This document shows, piece after piece, positions 26,301-40,100 of a stretch of DNA of 64,000 nucleotides (positions are counted from its first letter, which is position 1; each line of letters starts with the position of its first letter). This DNA comes from Bactericera cockerelli (taxonomy: Eukaryota > Arthropoda > Insecta > Hemiptera > Triozidae), in NCBI GenBank assembly GCA_024516035.1, contig CM044961.1, forward strand, positions 13,514,439 to 13,578,438, in the 5' to 3' direction. A model generated the notes under the pieces. That model was not told the DNA's origin, searched no databases, and was given only the letters and a program-made list of their open reading frames with translations. The translations under genes and the position numbers were made by a program.

Positions 26301-29300
26301 TTTTCTTCAATATGTATATTAAATTCACAAACCACTATGTCAAATCCCTCCCGCCGCCCATAAACCCATACCCATTACTACCTTTTCACATTCAGGACCG
26401 TAGTGGGAGCTCCGTGCCGCCCATTTATACCCATACCTATTACCTTTTCACATTCAGGACCGTAGTGGGAGCTCCGTGCCGCCCATTTATACCCATACCT
26501 ATTACCTTTTCACATTCAGGACCGTAGTGGGAGCTCCGTGCCGCCCATTTATACCCATACCTATTACCTTTTCACATTCAGGACCGTAGTGGGAGCTCCG
26601 TGCCGCCCATATACCCATACCTATTATTACCTTTTCACATTCAGGACCGCAGTGGGAGCTCCGTGCCGCCCATTCTGAACCGCATGGACACATTCGAGGA
26701 GCCGCCCACGTACAACCGCACCAACAAGTTCACCAGCGCCTTCCAGGCTCTCATTGATGCGTACGGGGTGTCCAGCTACCGCGAGATGAACCCTAGTAAG
26801 TCAAGTACCTCCTGGAAGTATTATATCTGGTGCCCAGACGCTTTGAGTTAGAGCGCAGAAGTCGTGAGGAAAAGGCGGTTTTTAGAGTTTGGCCGTACGG
26901 TGTAGGACTGTAGGATAGGTGAGGGAACCGCGAGTCCATGACAAGAGGAATGCCTGCGGCGTTCTCAGTATCGGAGGTCTGAGCTGTTGTCTTCAAACTC
27001 TAGAGGCAACATATCAGTCCTCCCTTCTCAGCTCAGCTGATTTTCCTCCGTTTTCGCCCGACGTCTGTCCTTATAAAAAAAAAAAAAGTCAAGTAGCTAA
27101 CTGAGTAGCTAGCTTTTTCTATGACTAACAACCACTGGGGAGATATCTCTCCAACAATATGTTGATCAAGCAAATGATGTGATTGAAGGTCTCGTCATGC
27201 TATGTGTATTACCGAATTGGTAACATATCAAAAATAAACAACAGACAAGTTAATTTTTTGAAATTATACATATAAAGTAAAAAAAACTTGAGTTTTACAC
27301 AATTATTGGTAAAAAAAAGAATAAACTTGAAATAATTTGTAAATGAAACACTTGTTTTAATTTTTCTTTTACTTTCAGGAAGACTAAATTTAAAACTTAA
27401 AACTAATCTTAGAGGTATCTTAAGGGATAAATAATAATAATAAATATTGAAGTTGTGAGATTATAGTTATCTAGTAAGTTACTTTTAAGATATTTCTTTT
27501 TTAATTTAGCCTTCATTTCACTGACGATGCAGTAATTGGCGAAATGGCCGAAATGAAAAAAAAGTAAAACAAAAAAAGCCAAGTTTTTTATCTTCAAAAC
27601 ATTTCGAAGTTTTATTTTTTCATTTCCTGCATGAAGTCTAGTCTAACTTTTTTATACCCCGTTTAGCTCCTGGAGCAAAGGGATATTCAGTCCTATTTCG
27701 GTATTGTATATAAGCATCTATTCTCTTCCAGCTCCCTACACAATCATTACATTCCCGTTTCTGTTCGCTGTGATGTTCGGGGACCTGGGTCACGGAGCTC
27801 TCATGTTCCTGTTTGCTGCCTGGATGGTGATGAAGGAGAAGCCTCTGATGTCCCTCAAAACCGACAATGAGGTAAGCCAACAATGTCTGCCAGTGGACAT
27901 AATAATAAATGTAAATGTCTGTCCCGGTAGCTCAATGGTAAAGATGGCGGTCTGGTAATCCAGTGTTCGCCGGTTCATGTGTTTTAGGATAGTATTTCCG
28001 CTACGGTATCCACTGCTCCGGTAGCTCAGTGGTAAAGGCGGCACTCTGTGAATCCAGAGATGCCAGAGGTCGTGGGTTCGAAACCCAGCCGGGACATGAG
28101 AAGTTATCCTCCCATTTTGGTATTTTTTACCACATAATAATACGTCTTGGGCTTACTGCTGGAATAATGGGACTTAATATAAATAAGGCAGTATAAATAA
28201 GGTGATGTTACTATTATTATTTTAAAGTGCAAGATATACAGTGAATAAAACTAGGGTTGCTTTTACCAACATTTAACCTTATTCAACTGTTAAATATATC
28301 AATGCATAGCTTCCAAGTAGCCTTTTCAAGTATATAGTTATTTCATGGCTACAAAATTAACACTCTATACTATTCTGTTCCATCATGTTCTCAGATCTGG
28401 AAGATCTTCTTCGGGGGCGCTACATCATCCTCCTGATGGGCCTGTTCTCCATGTACACGGGTCTCATCTACAACGACGTCTTCTCCAAGTCCCTCAACCT
28501 GTTCGGATCCAACTGGCGGTCAACTACAACTCCTCGGATCTGGCGCACAACAAGGACCTGCAACTGGATCCGGCCAATGCTGACTACGACCAGGTCCCCT
28601 ACCCGTTCGGTCTCGACCCGATCTGGCAGCTGGCGCAGAACAAGATCGTGTTCCTCAACACGTACAAGATGAAGATCTCCATCATCATTGGTGAGTGGAT
28701 TATATTTTTATTATTAATTTATTGACAGTAAGACATCAATAGATAGAATAGTTATAATATTTGTGTTTAGCACTTTCGTGATATCACAACTACTCACTTT
28801 ACTAAATCTACGCTGAAACCGGGACTTGAACCACCGACTTCCAGGTTACGAGTCCGTCGCCTTATCAATCAAGCTACTGAGGTCGGTCAATAGATAGAAT
28901 AGCCTGCCATTAAAACAACAATTATAACATGGTTTTTTTCAACCATTTACAAATGGTTGAAAAAGACAAATTTTGATTCTTTGTATACATCCTTGGTAAT
29001 ATTTGATTAATTTTTATTTACAGTAAAGTTAGCTTTATGAATATCAAGCTACCATTTTTTTTTGTTATAGTTTCACTTTTTTTATTATAATTAGATAAAT
29101 AAACTTACTTCAGTAAATGGTAGAAGATGTAAAGTTACCATTTACTTCAGTAAATGGTACACTAATATTCATTTACTTCCGTAGAAAGTAAAGCAATTGT
29201 TCTCAAATCATTATGATTACCGAGTGAAGCAATTCCCTATTTATTTATAAACTATTGGACCAAGCTTTATTTACATTTTTTATATACAATGAACGTGGTA

Positions 29301-32300
29301 ATAAGTTGTGAAATAAATATAAACAAAGCCTGATCAAGGGTGGTGATAATGCCTTCGGCATTTTCTTCATCGAGTTTTGCAAGGAAAATCTCAGCTATGA
29401 CTACAACCCACTAATCCCCCCGTGTGTCCCAGGCGTGTGCCACATGCTGTTCGGCGTGTCCATGTCCTTCTTCAACAACACCTACTTCAAGCGTCCCCGC
29501 AACACCATCACCGAGTTCATCCCGCAGGTCATCTTCCTCGTGTTTCTCTTCTTCTACCTGGTCCTGCTCATGTTCATCAAGTGGGTCAAGTACTCCGCCG
29601 CCAACAAGGACCCCATCTACGGTATGTTACAAGGACCCCATCTACGGTATGTAATCTAGACCCCATCTACGTACGGTATGTAATCTAGACCCCATCTACG
29701 GTATGTAATCTAGGACCTAACAAGGACCCCATCTACGGTATGTAACAGGGACCCCATCTACGGTATGTAACTAGGACCCCATCTACGGTATGTAACAAGG
29801 ACCACATCTACGGTATGTAACAAGGACCCCATCTACGGTATGTAACAGGACCCCATCTACGGTATGTAACAAGGACCCCATCTACGGTATGTAACAGGAA
29901 CCCATCTACGGTATGTAACTAGACCCCATCTACAGTATGTAACAAGGACCCCATCTACGGTATGTAACAAGGACCCCATCTATGGTATGTAACAAGGACC
30001 CCATCTACAGTATGTAACAATTACCCAATCTACGGTATGTAACAAGGACCCATGTAGGTATGTAACACAAGGACCCCATCTAGTAATACGGTATGTAAAA
30101 TGGCCCTCATATGTAACATGGACCCCATCTATGGTATAATTATAATAAAGACCCCATCTACGGTATGTAACAAGGACCCCATCTACGGTATATGTAACAA
30201 GGAACTCATCTACGGTATGTAACAAGGACCTCATCTACATTATGTAACAAGGACCACATCTACGGTATATGTAACAAGGAACTCATCTACGGTATGTAAC
30301 AAGGACCCATCTACGGTATGTAACAAGGACCCCATCTACAGAACCATCTACGGTATGTAATCTAGACCCCATCTACAGTATGTAACAAGGACCCCATCTA
30401 CGGTATGTAACAAGGACCCCATCTATGGTATTTAACAAGGACCCCATCTACAGTATGTAACAATTACCCAATCTACGGTATGTAACAAGGACCCATGTAT
30501 GGTATGTAACACAAGGACCCCATCTATGTAATACGGTATGTAAAATGGCCCCTGACAATATGTAACATGGACCCCATCTATGGTATAATTATAATAAAGA
30601 CCCCATCTACGGTATGTAACAAGGACCCCATCTACGGTATATGTAACAAGGAACTCATCTACGGTATGTAACAAGGACCTCATCTACAGTATGTAACAAG
30701 GACCACATCTACGGTATATGTAACAAGGAACTCATCTACGGTATGTAACAAGGACCACATCTACGGTATGTAACAAGGACCCCATCTACAGAATGTAACA
30801 AGGACCCCATCTACGGTAAGTAACATAGACCCTATCAACAATATGTAACATGAACCCCATCTACGGTATCTAACAAGGATCCCATCTACGGTATCTAACA
30901 AGGATCCCATCTACGGTATGTAACAAGGACCCCATCTACGGTATGTAACAAGGAACTCATCTACGGTATGTAACAAGGACCACATCTACGGTATGTAACA
31001 AGGACCCCATCTACAGAATGTAACAAGGATCCCATCTACGGTATGTAACAAGGACCCATCTACGGTATGTATTGATGTGATCGTTGTACAGTCAATAATG
31101 GAGAAAAGAGAACTCAAAGGTCCGAAATTTGTTTTCTGTTAAATCCAGGTTTCTCTTACTAAGAGGTTTATTTTCCAATGTAGGGACATATATTTGACCC
31201 GAAAATGATTCTCTTATCTCCAGGTTTGATTGTATTGGTTTGGTATGTATTGATGCGACCGTAATGAAGACCCCATCTATCGTATGTATTGTTTAAATTT
31301 GTTTATTATACCCTCTTCGCGCCCAATTTATTTTATAGTCCTAAGTGCCCAAGGTAAAATTAAGGAGCGCGGTAGCGCTCCGACCCGCCAAGTCAATCGA
31401 AATAGTTCGCGCGCTACCAAGAGTATACTATACGCGACAGCATAAGTAGCACATTTCGTGTAGTTGTAGGAGAAAAAGTACAAGTGATGGAGGAAATTGA
31501 ACTACATATACAGATTGGGGCACGATAATAGACAAGCTTTTAAAAAAGAAACATCGAAATCGTTTGAGTTAAGTTGGTCAAAAACACACTGTAAAAACGT
31601 CATTTTTTTTCAAAAAATTCTGCTTCTTCTTTGACGTTGACCGCTCTACAGCCAAAACTACTGGACCGATTTTCATGAACGATGGCTCATTTTTTTTCTT
31701 CTGGGTGGTAGGTGTGCCTTTTTATGGTTTCATTATCCCAAAAGCTACCATTTGGCCGTTAATTAGGAAAAGGATCATTTTCAGAGCTCAGAATAACATT
31801 GGAGTATAGATATTTAATCTAGTTTATTATGTATATACCTACTCATTCACAAACCTTTCAATCCACATGTCCCGATGTGAAATTGTATAAAGGTATACTA
31901 ACCCATAAATAGTCGCCGGTGCTGAGTGAGTTAGCGCGCTAAGCTTACCACGCATGGTGGCCTGTATTCGATCCCCAGCTGGGCAGGAATTTTTCTGCAC
32001 TTTACTTGGGTGTTTGGGGTCCACTCATACCTCGTGAGGAAAAATGAGTAGTTACTGAATAAGTAACGACCAGTGACGGCATTACCAGAGTTAAAATAAA
32101 CTAATGTAATAGAATTTGAAAAGTAAAGGAGGCTCTTAGTAATTCTGCACTACCCACAAAATTTGTGAAGAGGCCTTGTGCTTGACCACAAATAATTTCA
32201 TACATACATAGCTATAATAAACCTGTAATGCCCAAGGAGTGAAAAAGACAAGATTTTTTTTTTTCTTCTAAAATGTTGGTTAGGTATATTAGGTTCAAAA

Positions 32301-35300
32301 ATGTAAAAAAAATCTGTAGTACCCAATGTTACATAATGTATGTGTAACATGAATGTCATAAATATATTTGTTGACCTTTTTAAGTGGGAAATGTAGAAGT
32401 TTCATAGAAAACTTTGTAAAAGCCCCTACACTAGCTAATACCTATTCCTAATTAGGAATGTTAGGTACATAGGCAGTGAAAGGCTTTTTCCTCCCTATCC
32501 AATTCTCTCTAGTAAATATTTCTTTCACTGGCCGCTAAAAATATTATTATACAAAGTAAAATAAATTCAAGCTTTTATATGTTGCAAACACCACGGGAAT
32601 ATGTCAACAGTCCAGCTGTTAGCTCAGTGGTTAAGGCGGCACTGTGTATAGCTGGAGTTGCTAGAGGTCCGCGGGTTCGAGCTGAGACATGTGCTTTTTT
32701 TTTAAACAAAATACTCTTTACTTGTTTTAGTTTTACATAATTTACATTAAATTTAGTGAGTTTATGAGGTACTATTAACCTTTTTGTTGTGGGTTGTGTT
32801 GTACCTCATTTATAATATAAAATAAAAAATTAACAGTTAAAAAAAAATATATTTTATACATTTATTACTCAACACAATAAGCTTCGTTCTCAGTATTCTT
32901 TCACGGAAATTAATTGTAAAAATACATAGTTATCCTCCCATTTGGGATTTTTAACTTATAATAATACATCTTGGGCATACTGCTGGAATAATGGGACTTA
33001 AAAGTCCTTATTATTATATCTGACATAAATTAAGGAAATATGTTCAGGGTGTACCCACTATTTGAACCAGTTGAGGGGCCCATCTGGATAAAATGAATGG
33101 CACCACACAGCATCCTTGTAAAAATCTGTGACACATTGCCAATTTATGAAACGGGATTAATTTTAGAATAACCCGGACTATCTCTCTAATCGTTCTTCGA
33201 CTTGAGGGAGGGTCTCGCTTGTTATCTTACCTTCTTTTAAACATAATTAACCGAACACAGTGAGAACGAACTCACTAAGTGAGGTTATACGCCAGAGCAA
33301 AATTAGCACAATTCTTGTAGTTGTAGGAAAAAAAGTACAAGTGATGAAGGAACTGGACTATAAATAAATATAGATTGGGGCACGATAAAGACAAGCTTTG
33401 AAAAAAGAACAAAATCATTTGAGTTAAGTTGGAGAAAACCAAACTTTAAAAACGTCATTTTTTTCATCATTTTCTGATTCTTCTTTCACGTTGACCGCTC
33501 TACAGCCAAAACTACTTGACCGATTTTCACAAACGATGGCAAATTTTTTTCTCGTGAGTGGTAGGTGTGCTTTTTTATTGTTCTATTATCCTAAAAGGGA
33601 CATTTGGCCCTTAATTGGGAAAAGGATCATTTTCAGAGCTCAGAAAAAAGTTGGTGTATAGATATTCAGTATCTAGTATATTATCACTCTCCCAGATGAG
33701 TCAAAAGTCGCATATCTACTTTTTATGTGAAAGAATAATTTGGAGAAGGATACTATGCTTAGGTATGAATATCAAACTAAAATCTTTATCTTCACATTCA
33801 AACTGTTTCATTTATCAACACTTGTTCCTTTAAAGTCATTATTTAATATGTTAAATAGTTTTATATTGAAACAACATGTATCATTCACCCCACTCCTATA
33901 CAGGGCCACTACAAAAAGTTATAAGATCCCCCAAAAAATATCACTTCGTGACATAAAAAAGTCCCGCCAAGTCGTTCCCCAAAATATTTCAGTTCCCAAA
34001 TTCATCCCTCCCTCCCTTCCCAAAAAATATATTAGTTATTTGTGACCTCCCCCAAAAAAATTATTGAAATCAATTTATGGCCCCGCCTTTTATTCATTCA
34101 CCTAAGTGTAACAGTATACTTATTAATAGCCTCCCCTCTCTCTTTCTTCTAATGTCCTCTTTCTTTTGTTCCTTATTGCATGTTGGAATGTTTCCTTTAC
34201 AAACTCAGAACTTAAGTCTTATTTCCTTGCTCCTTTCACCGACTTGGGCTCTTGGCGGAGTACCACCAAGCAGGTCCGTTCTTAGCCAAAGGAACTGATG
34301 TCTTGGTTTTTTTCTAAGATTATATATAAATGTAGACATATGTAAACATGTGTTCCTTGGAAATGAGCCGGAATCGTGACTTGTTCTGATGGTCCAATTC
34401 TCGTTGGTGGCAGATATTTTGCGACTTAGATAGATAATGCATCCTTGGGTCGCGGTCGGCTAGACTTCTCATTTCCTGTTCTCCATAAGAACCATTATGT
34501 TAAATTATCTCTTTTTAATTCTTTCAAAATTGCACTGTCTATTAGATTTAAAAAAAAATTATTCCCAGTTAGTGGTACTCCGCCAAGAGCCCAAGTCGGT
34601 GAAAGGAGCAAGGAAATAAGACTTAAGTTCTGAGTTTGTAAAGGAAACATTCCAACATGCAATAAGGAAACAAAGAAAGAGGACATTAGAAGAAAGAGAG
34701 AGGGGAGGCTATTAATAAGTATACTGTTACACTTAGGTGAATGAATAAAAGGCGGGGCCATAAATTGATTTCAATAATTTTTTTGGGGGAGGTCACAAAT
34801 AACTAATATATTTTTTGGGAAGGGAGGGAGGGAGGGATGAATTTGGGAACTGAAATATTTTTGGGGAACGACTTGGCGGGACTTTTTTATGTCACGAAGT
34901 GATATTTTTTGGGGGATTTTATACTACCAAGTAGTATTAAATGTTTGTCCTCGGGTGAGGACACCGGTCACTTTGTACTACAAAACAAAAAGTGGTGTTG
35001 GGAGCGAAGAGAATAAACGACGCATCCTAATGCAATTGATCTCAACTGTGTCCCCCAGGTACCAGCTGCGCCCCTTCAGTCCTCATCACGTTCATCAACA
35101 TGGTCCTCTTCAAGCCTGGCTCCCCCAATGAGGGATGCGAGGAGTTCATGTTCTTCGGGCAAGGCTTCCTTCAGGTGAGTAGATAATCATGAATAATAAT
35201 GCCTTATTCCAGGCTAAGTTCCGGTTTATTTGATTCATTCTAAGTACTTATATATTTATTATGTAATTGTTATTCAAAATATTGTAATGAAATGATGTAC

Positions 35301-37068
35301 AAAAATAAAACTCAAATCTTGGTTTAAAAAAAAAAAAAATACTACACGATCAGGACTGACAAATCCCATTATTCTAGCAGTAAGCCTAAGTCATATTTTG
35401 TGTGTGGTTATAATCGAAGGATAGCGTCATGTTCCGGCTGGGTTTCGATTTTGCGACCTCTGAATTACCAGACCGTCTGACGACGCCTAGACCAATGAGC
35501 TACGGGAGAGACATTCTCTTTAGTGGAAGGTAACCACTTGACCGAGTGAATTAGCGCACTATTATTGCTCGCATGGTGACCTGGGTTCGATTGCCAGCGG
35601 GGCAGACGTTTTTCTGCTCTTCTGCTTGAATGTTCGGGATTCACTCATATCTCGTGAGGAAAAATGAGTATCTGTTTTGATGTAAGCAGCGACTAGTTGC
35701 TGAATTGTAGGCAAAAATAAGATATCAGTATAAGATACGGAAAAGTTTTAAAATTCTATGCTACCCACTAAAAGTAATATAGAAACACAAATAAACACAT
35801 TTATCATATAAAATTTATAAGACCTGTTTGACTGCTGGAGTAAAGGCACTTTTTAGTATTACCTCGGCAGTATGAACAAGGTATATTCTATTATCCGTGG
35901 CAGAGTGAGTTAGCGCGCTAGGCATTGCACGCATGGTGACCTGGGTTCGATTCCCAGCAGGGTACGATTTTTTCTGCTCTGCACTTGGATGTTCGGGGTC
36001 CACTCGTACCTCGTGAGGAAAAATGAGTAGCTACTTTAATGTGAGCAGCGACCAGTGGCGGAATTATAGGCAAAAATAAGACATTAAAAGATATGGAAAA
36101 GTTCTATAATTCTATACTACCCACTAAAAGTGCAATATAATAACACAAATAAACACATTTATCCTATAAAATATATAAGACCTGTTTGACTGCTGGAGTA
36201 AAGGGACTTTTTATTCTTACCTCGGCAGTATGAACAAGGTATATCTTTTTCTTTTTTGTAAGATCTCTACATCCACCATTGTTGGGCGATTGAAAGGGGG
36301 CACCTGCTGGCAATAGCCTCAATCCCCCGTTCAAACCTCCATACTGTCATTTTACATTTTTAACTTCAAATTATATTAAACAGGGTGTCTACTGGTCAGG
36401 GAAATCCTGGAAAACCTGGAATTGTCAGGGAATTTTTCGAGACCGAAAAAGTCAGGGAAAAGTCAGGGAATTTTGTGAAAAAACACCATAAGTCAGGGAA
36501 TTTTGTGAAAAAACACCAAAAGTCAGGGAATTTTTGTCATAATACAATTTTTTCATGAAAATGATAAATAAAAAAAAAATCTGGTGTAAACATCACACGA
36601 CTTTCCTTATCCCCCAAAAAGGAGTCGAATTCCGCCACTGGTGACTCAACGGTAACAGATAAATAAAAACCAATGCCAAATTCGTAATCAGCACTTCAAA
36701 ATCATTGAATTTGATATGTCACAACCCCCATGTAGGATGAATAATAAAAAAGTTAGTCAAAGCGGGTCCCCCCCAAATACCGGTAAATTGGGGCCGAGTT
36801 CCAAAAAGTTCAAGATATCAAAAAAATGATCAGAATAGACCCCTATTATTTTTTTAATCTAAGAAAATGTTGTTCTCTAAAAAAATTTGTATCTTTAACC
36901 AATTTAAAGAAGCGGCGCTTGCGGTTAGCATGTGCGGCCCTGTGGCCGCAGAATGCGGCTGATTTCAACCAAAAGTTTCGTGGTTCGTTTGGTGTATAAA
37001 ATTAATTTGTGTACCAAATTTCAAGTCTCTAGCTTTTACTGTTCTTGAGATATCCTGTTTACACACAC

Positions 37069-37106
<38 letters not shown>

Positions 37107-40100
37107 GCACGGACCAATGGCTGAAAACAACTTTTTTGGTATCCTGAGGCCATGATTCGTCCAGAAATGTGAAAAACTGGGTAGGTCAAATTTTCGACGA
37201 ATACAATACTTTCCTTATTATAAGATAAGGAAAGTAAAAATCGCCTGCGGCGCCACTGTAATCCAGGCAGTGTGATTTATAATGCTTCTTCGGTTAAAAA
37301 AAAACACAAAACACTCTTAACCACTTTTTCATAAGTTTAACAAAAATTTAGCAGGTTTTTCTTTAGGGTTCCTATTTTTGTGTTGATTTATTACATTTAG
37401 TTTTAACTTTCCTTATCCTATATGACATGTCTAATTTGCATATATACTATTATTTTAATATGCGTTACCTTTTATGTACTAATAATCAATCATTACATGA
37501 GCGATTTGTACATAATATCCACCTCTTCGACATCCTGCTGATGTCTATTCCCCACTACTAAATGTTGATACCGTAGAACGTACCAGAAAACTGATTTAAT
37601 TGATTTAGAAAAAATGTTTGATTGGTGGCGGTGGGCTTGCAAAAAAAAAAAAAAAATAGAAGGCAGATTGAGGTCTTATATAATATATATATATAATGTC
37701 TCCTTAAAAAAGTAGACTGGAGAAACTGGAAAAATGGTCTGGAAAACCTGGAAAAGTCAGGGAATTTTACTTTGACCATTTAGTAGACACCCTGTTAAAG
37801 TATATCTATTCTATTCTCTTCGCAGAAAGTGCTGGTCCTGTGCGCGGTGCTCTGCATCCCCTGGATGTTGCTGGCCAAGCCCCTGCTCATCATGCGAGAC
37901 AGCAAGGCCCAGCACGAAGCTCTCGTGTCCCAGGGGGGGCATGAGCATGAGAATGGGGGGGGAGACGTGGAGGCGGGTGCTGCCCCCCCCGCCCCCGCGG
38001 CCAAGACCCATGACGAGCACAGCGATGAGATCAGTGAGATGTTCATACACCAGGTAACCATAATAATAATATCGCCTTATTTATACTGCCCGATTAGGAC
38101 TATTAAAGTCCCATTATTCCAGCAGTAAGCCCAAGACATATTATTATGTGGTAAAAATCCCAAATGGGAGGATATCTTGTCATGTCCCGGCTGGGTTTCG
38201 AACCCACGACCTCTGGAATCTCTGGATTCACAGAGTGCCGCCTTTACCACTGAGCTACCGGGACAGACTATACGATGAGATCAGCGAGATGTTCATACAC
38301 CAGGTAACTATACGATGAGATCAGCGAGATGTTCATACACCAGGTAACCATACGATGAGATCAGTGAGATGTTCATTGTTCATACACCAGGTAAATGCAC
38401 TGAGAAAAAAATCATCCTTGTTAGCTAGTAAGTTATCCTTAAACGAGGATGGAATCGGGATTACTTTAAGAAAAGATTATTTGTCCTTGCACATTAAGAC
38501 AACGATACAAGTTACATGGTTACATTGTAATAATGAAGTGAGTAATATACTAATTTAAGTATCTATCATCCTTATATTTTAACATGTTTTCAAGGATAAA
38601 TGTCCAGGATATTTTTTTTTCTCAGTGTGATATTATAATAATAATTCTCTTCAGTGGAAGGTAACCACCAGGCGAGGTTAATGCTCAAAGCATTTTCTAC
38701 CACCTAACCCTCAGAGTCTTATTATTATGTTATTGCTATTCAAAATATTGTAATAAAATGATGTACAATATTAAAGTACAAATCTTGTTAAAAAAAAAGA
38801 TAAATAAATAAATATGTGGTCACAAATTCAAATTAATGAGGAAAAATGCATACACTAGGTGGGATTCGAACCAACGGATCCCTAGGCTACCTGGAGTACC
38901 AGACTAGCGCGTTAACCACTTGACTACCAGTGCACCAGATATTTATACTCTCGGTAATCCTTAGGACCAGTGAATGTTAACACAGAGTTAAGTCTCGCTA
39001 GAGGACTATAAACAGAGAACAGTCTAGTCATCCCTAACAAGCCAGGCTAGCTTGCAGTTTTCCAAGGGTTCAATGGCTGCTTATAAAGAAAAAGACCAAG
39101 TTCTCACGATAGTTGATCGCACATAATTCTATGTGGTTCAATACGAGGGAAATTTCCACTTCAGTTGTCTGGAGACCATCACTCCCCCTAGCTGTAGCCA
39201 AGCTAGTTTTTTAAGTTATCATTTTTGTGTTAATCAATTTCTTGACGTCACAACAACTCAACCTCGCTTTACTAAATCTTTGCTGAACTTAGGACTTGAT
39301 CCTCCAGGTTACAAGTCTAGCGTCTTAGCGACCAAGCTACTGAGGTCGGTCGTAGCCAACCTAGTTACTACAACAACAACATACTCTTAATTGGGTCTGT
39401 GGAGGGGTGGGAGGTTTTAGTGTTTTGTGGTCGGTTGTAGGGAAGACTAGGGAACCATGGGATCCGGGGCTCTCCTCTCTTATAGGGGACAGACCTGGTT
39501 CTCATGGATTGGCCTTCAATTTTCACAACCAGGCTTTCGACATGGCGGCAGTATCCATAAGTATGCTGCCGTCTTGGGCTTGGTATCTCTATTAAAGAGA
39601 TTTTTCCTCCTTCCTGTCCACAGGCCTGAAGCCCATTCTGTGTCAAAAAAAAATGTTTTTTTTTTATATACCTAAGTGGAATCATTTTCTCGAGTTTTAT
39701 AAGATAAAAATGAATAAATTACTGATTGATACTATACTTGATGTGTCCGCCAGGGTATTCATACCATCGAGTACGTGTTGGGAAGTGTGAGTCATACAGC
39801 CTCCTACCTGCGACTGTGGGCGCTTAGTTTGGCCCATGCACGTGAGTTATTTATTTTAACAATATTTCCATTTATTTGTACAATATAAAATAATGGGAAG
39901 GTATACCAGTAGTCTGGCTGGGGGACTATAAACAGGGAGTAGACCAGCATTGGCTTGGTTCTGGGGGTCCTTGTCAATTATTAGCCTCCTTGTAAAGGCA
40001 GTGGTAGAAGTGAAGGAGTCATTCCTCCACTGTCTGGCTACCATCGTTCACGATGACGCCACCCTATGATGATATGATTGAGTTCAGACCAAATTATTCG

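Noticed and set aside
28013..28095. Functional tRNA gene
   Set aside because: The ends pair like an acceptor stem, but the central region has extra bases and no clear anticodon arm. The same head recurs with a common non-tRNA body in many places, so it is a SINE.
29603..31075. CRISPR-like array
   Set aside because: Units are contiguous with no unique spacers, and the unit is identical to an exon edge. Eukaryotic context.
33926..34917. Repeated 60-residue protein on both strands ([13 protein letters not shown])
   Set aside because: It appears twice only because the DNA is an inverted repeat. No independent sign of coding.
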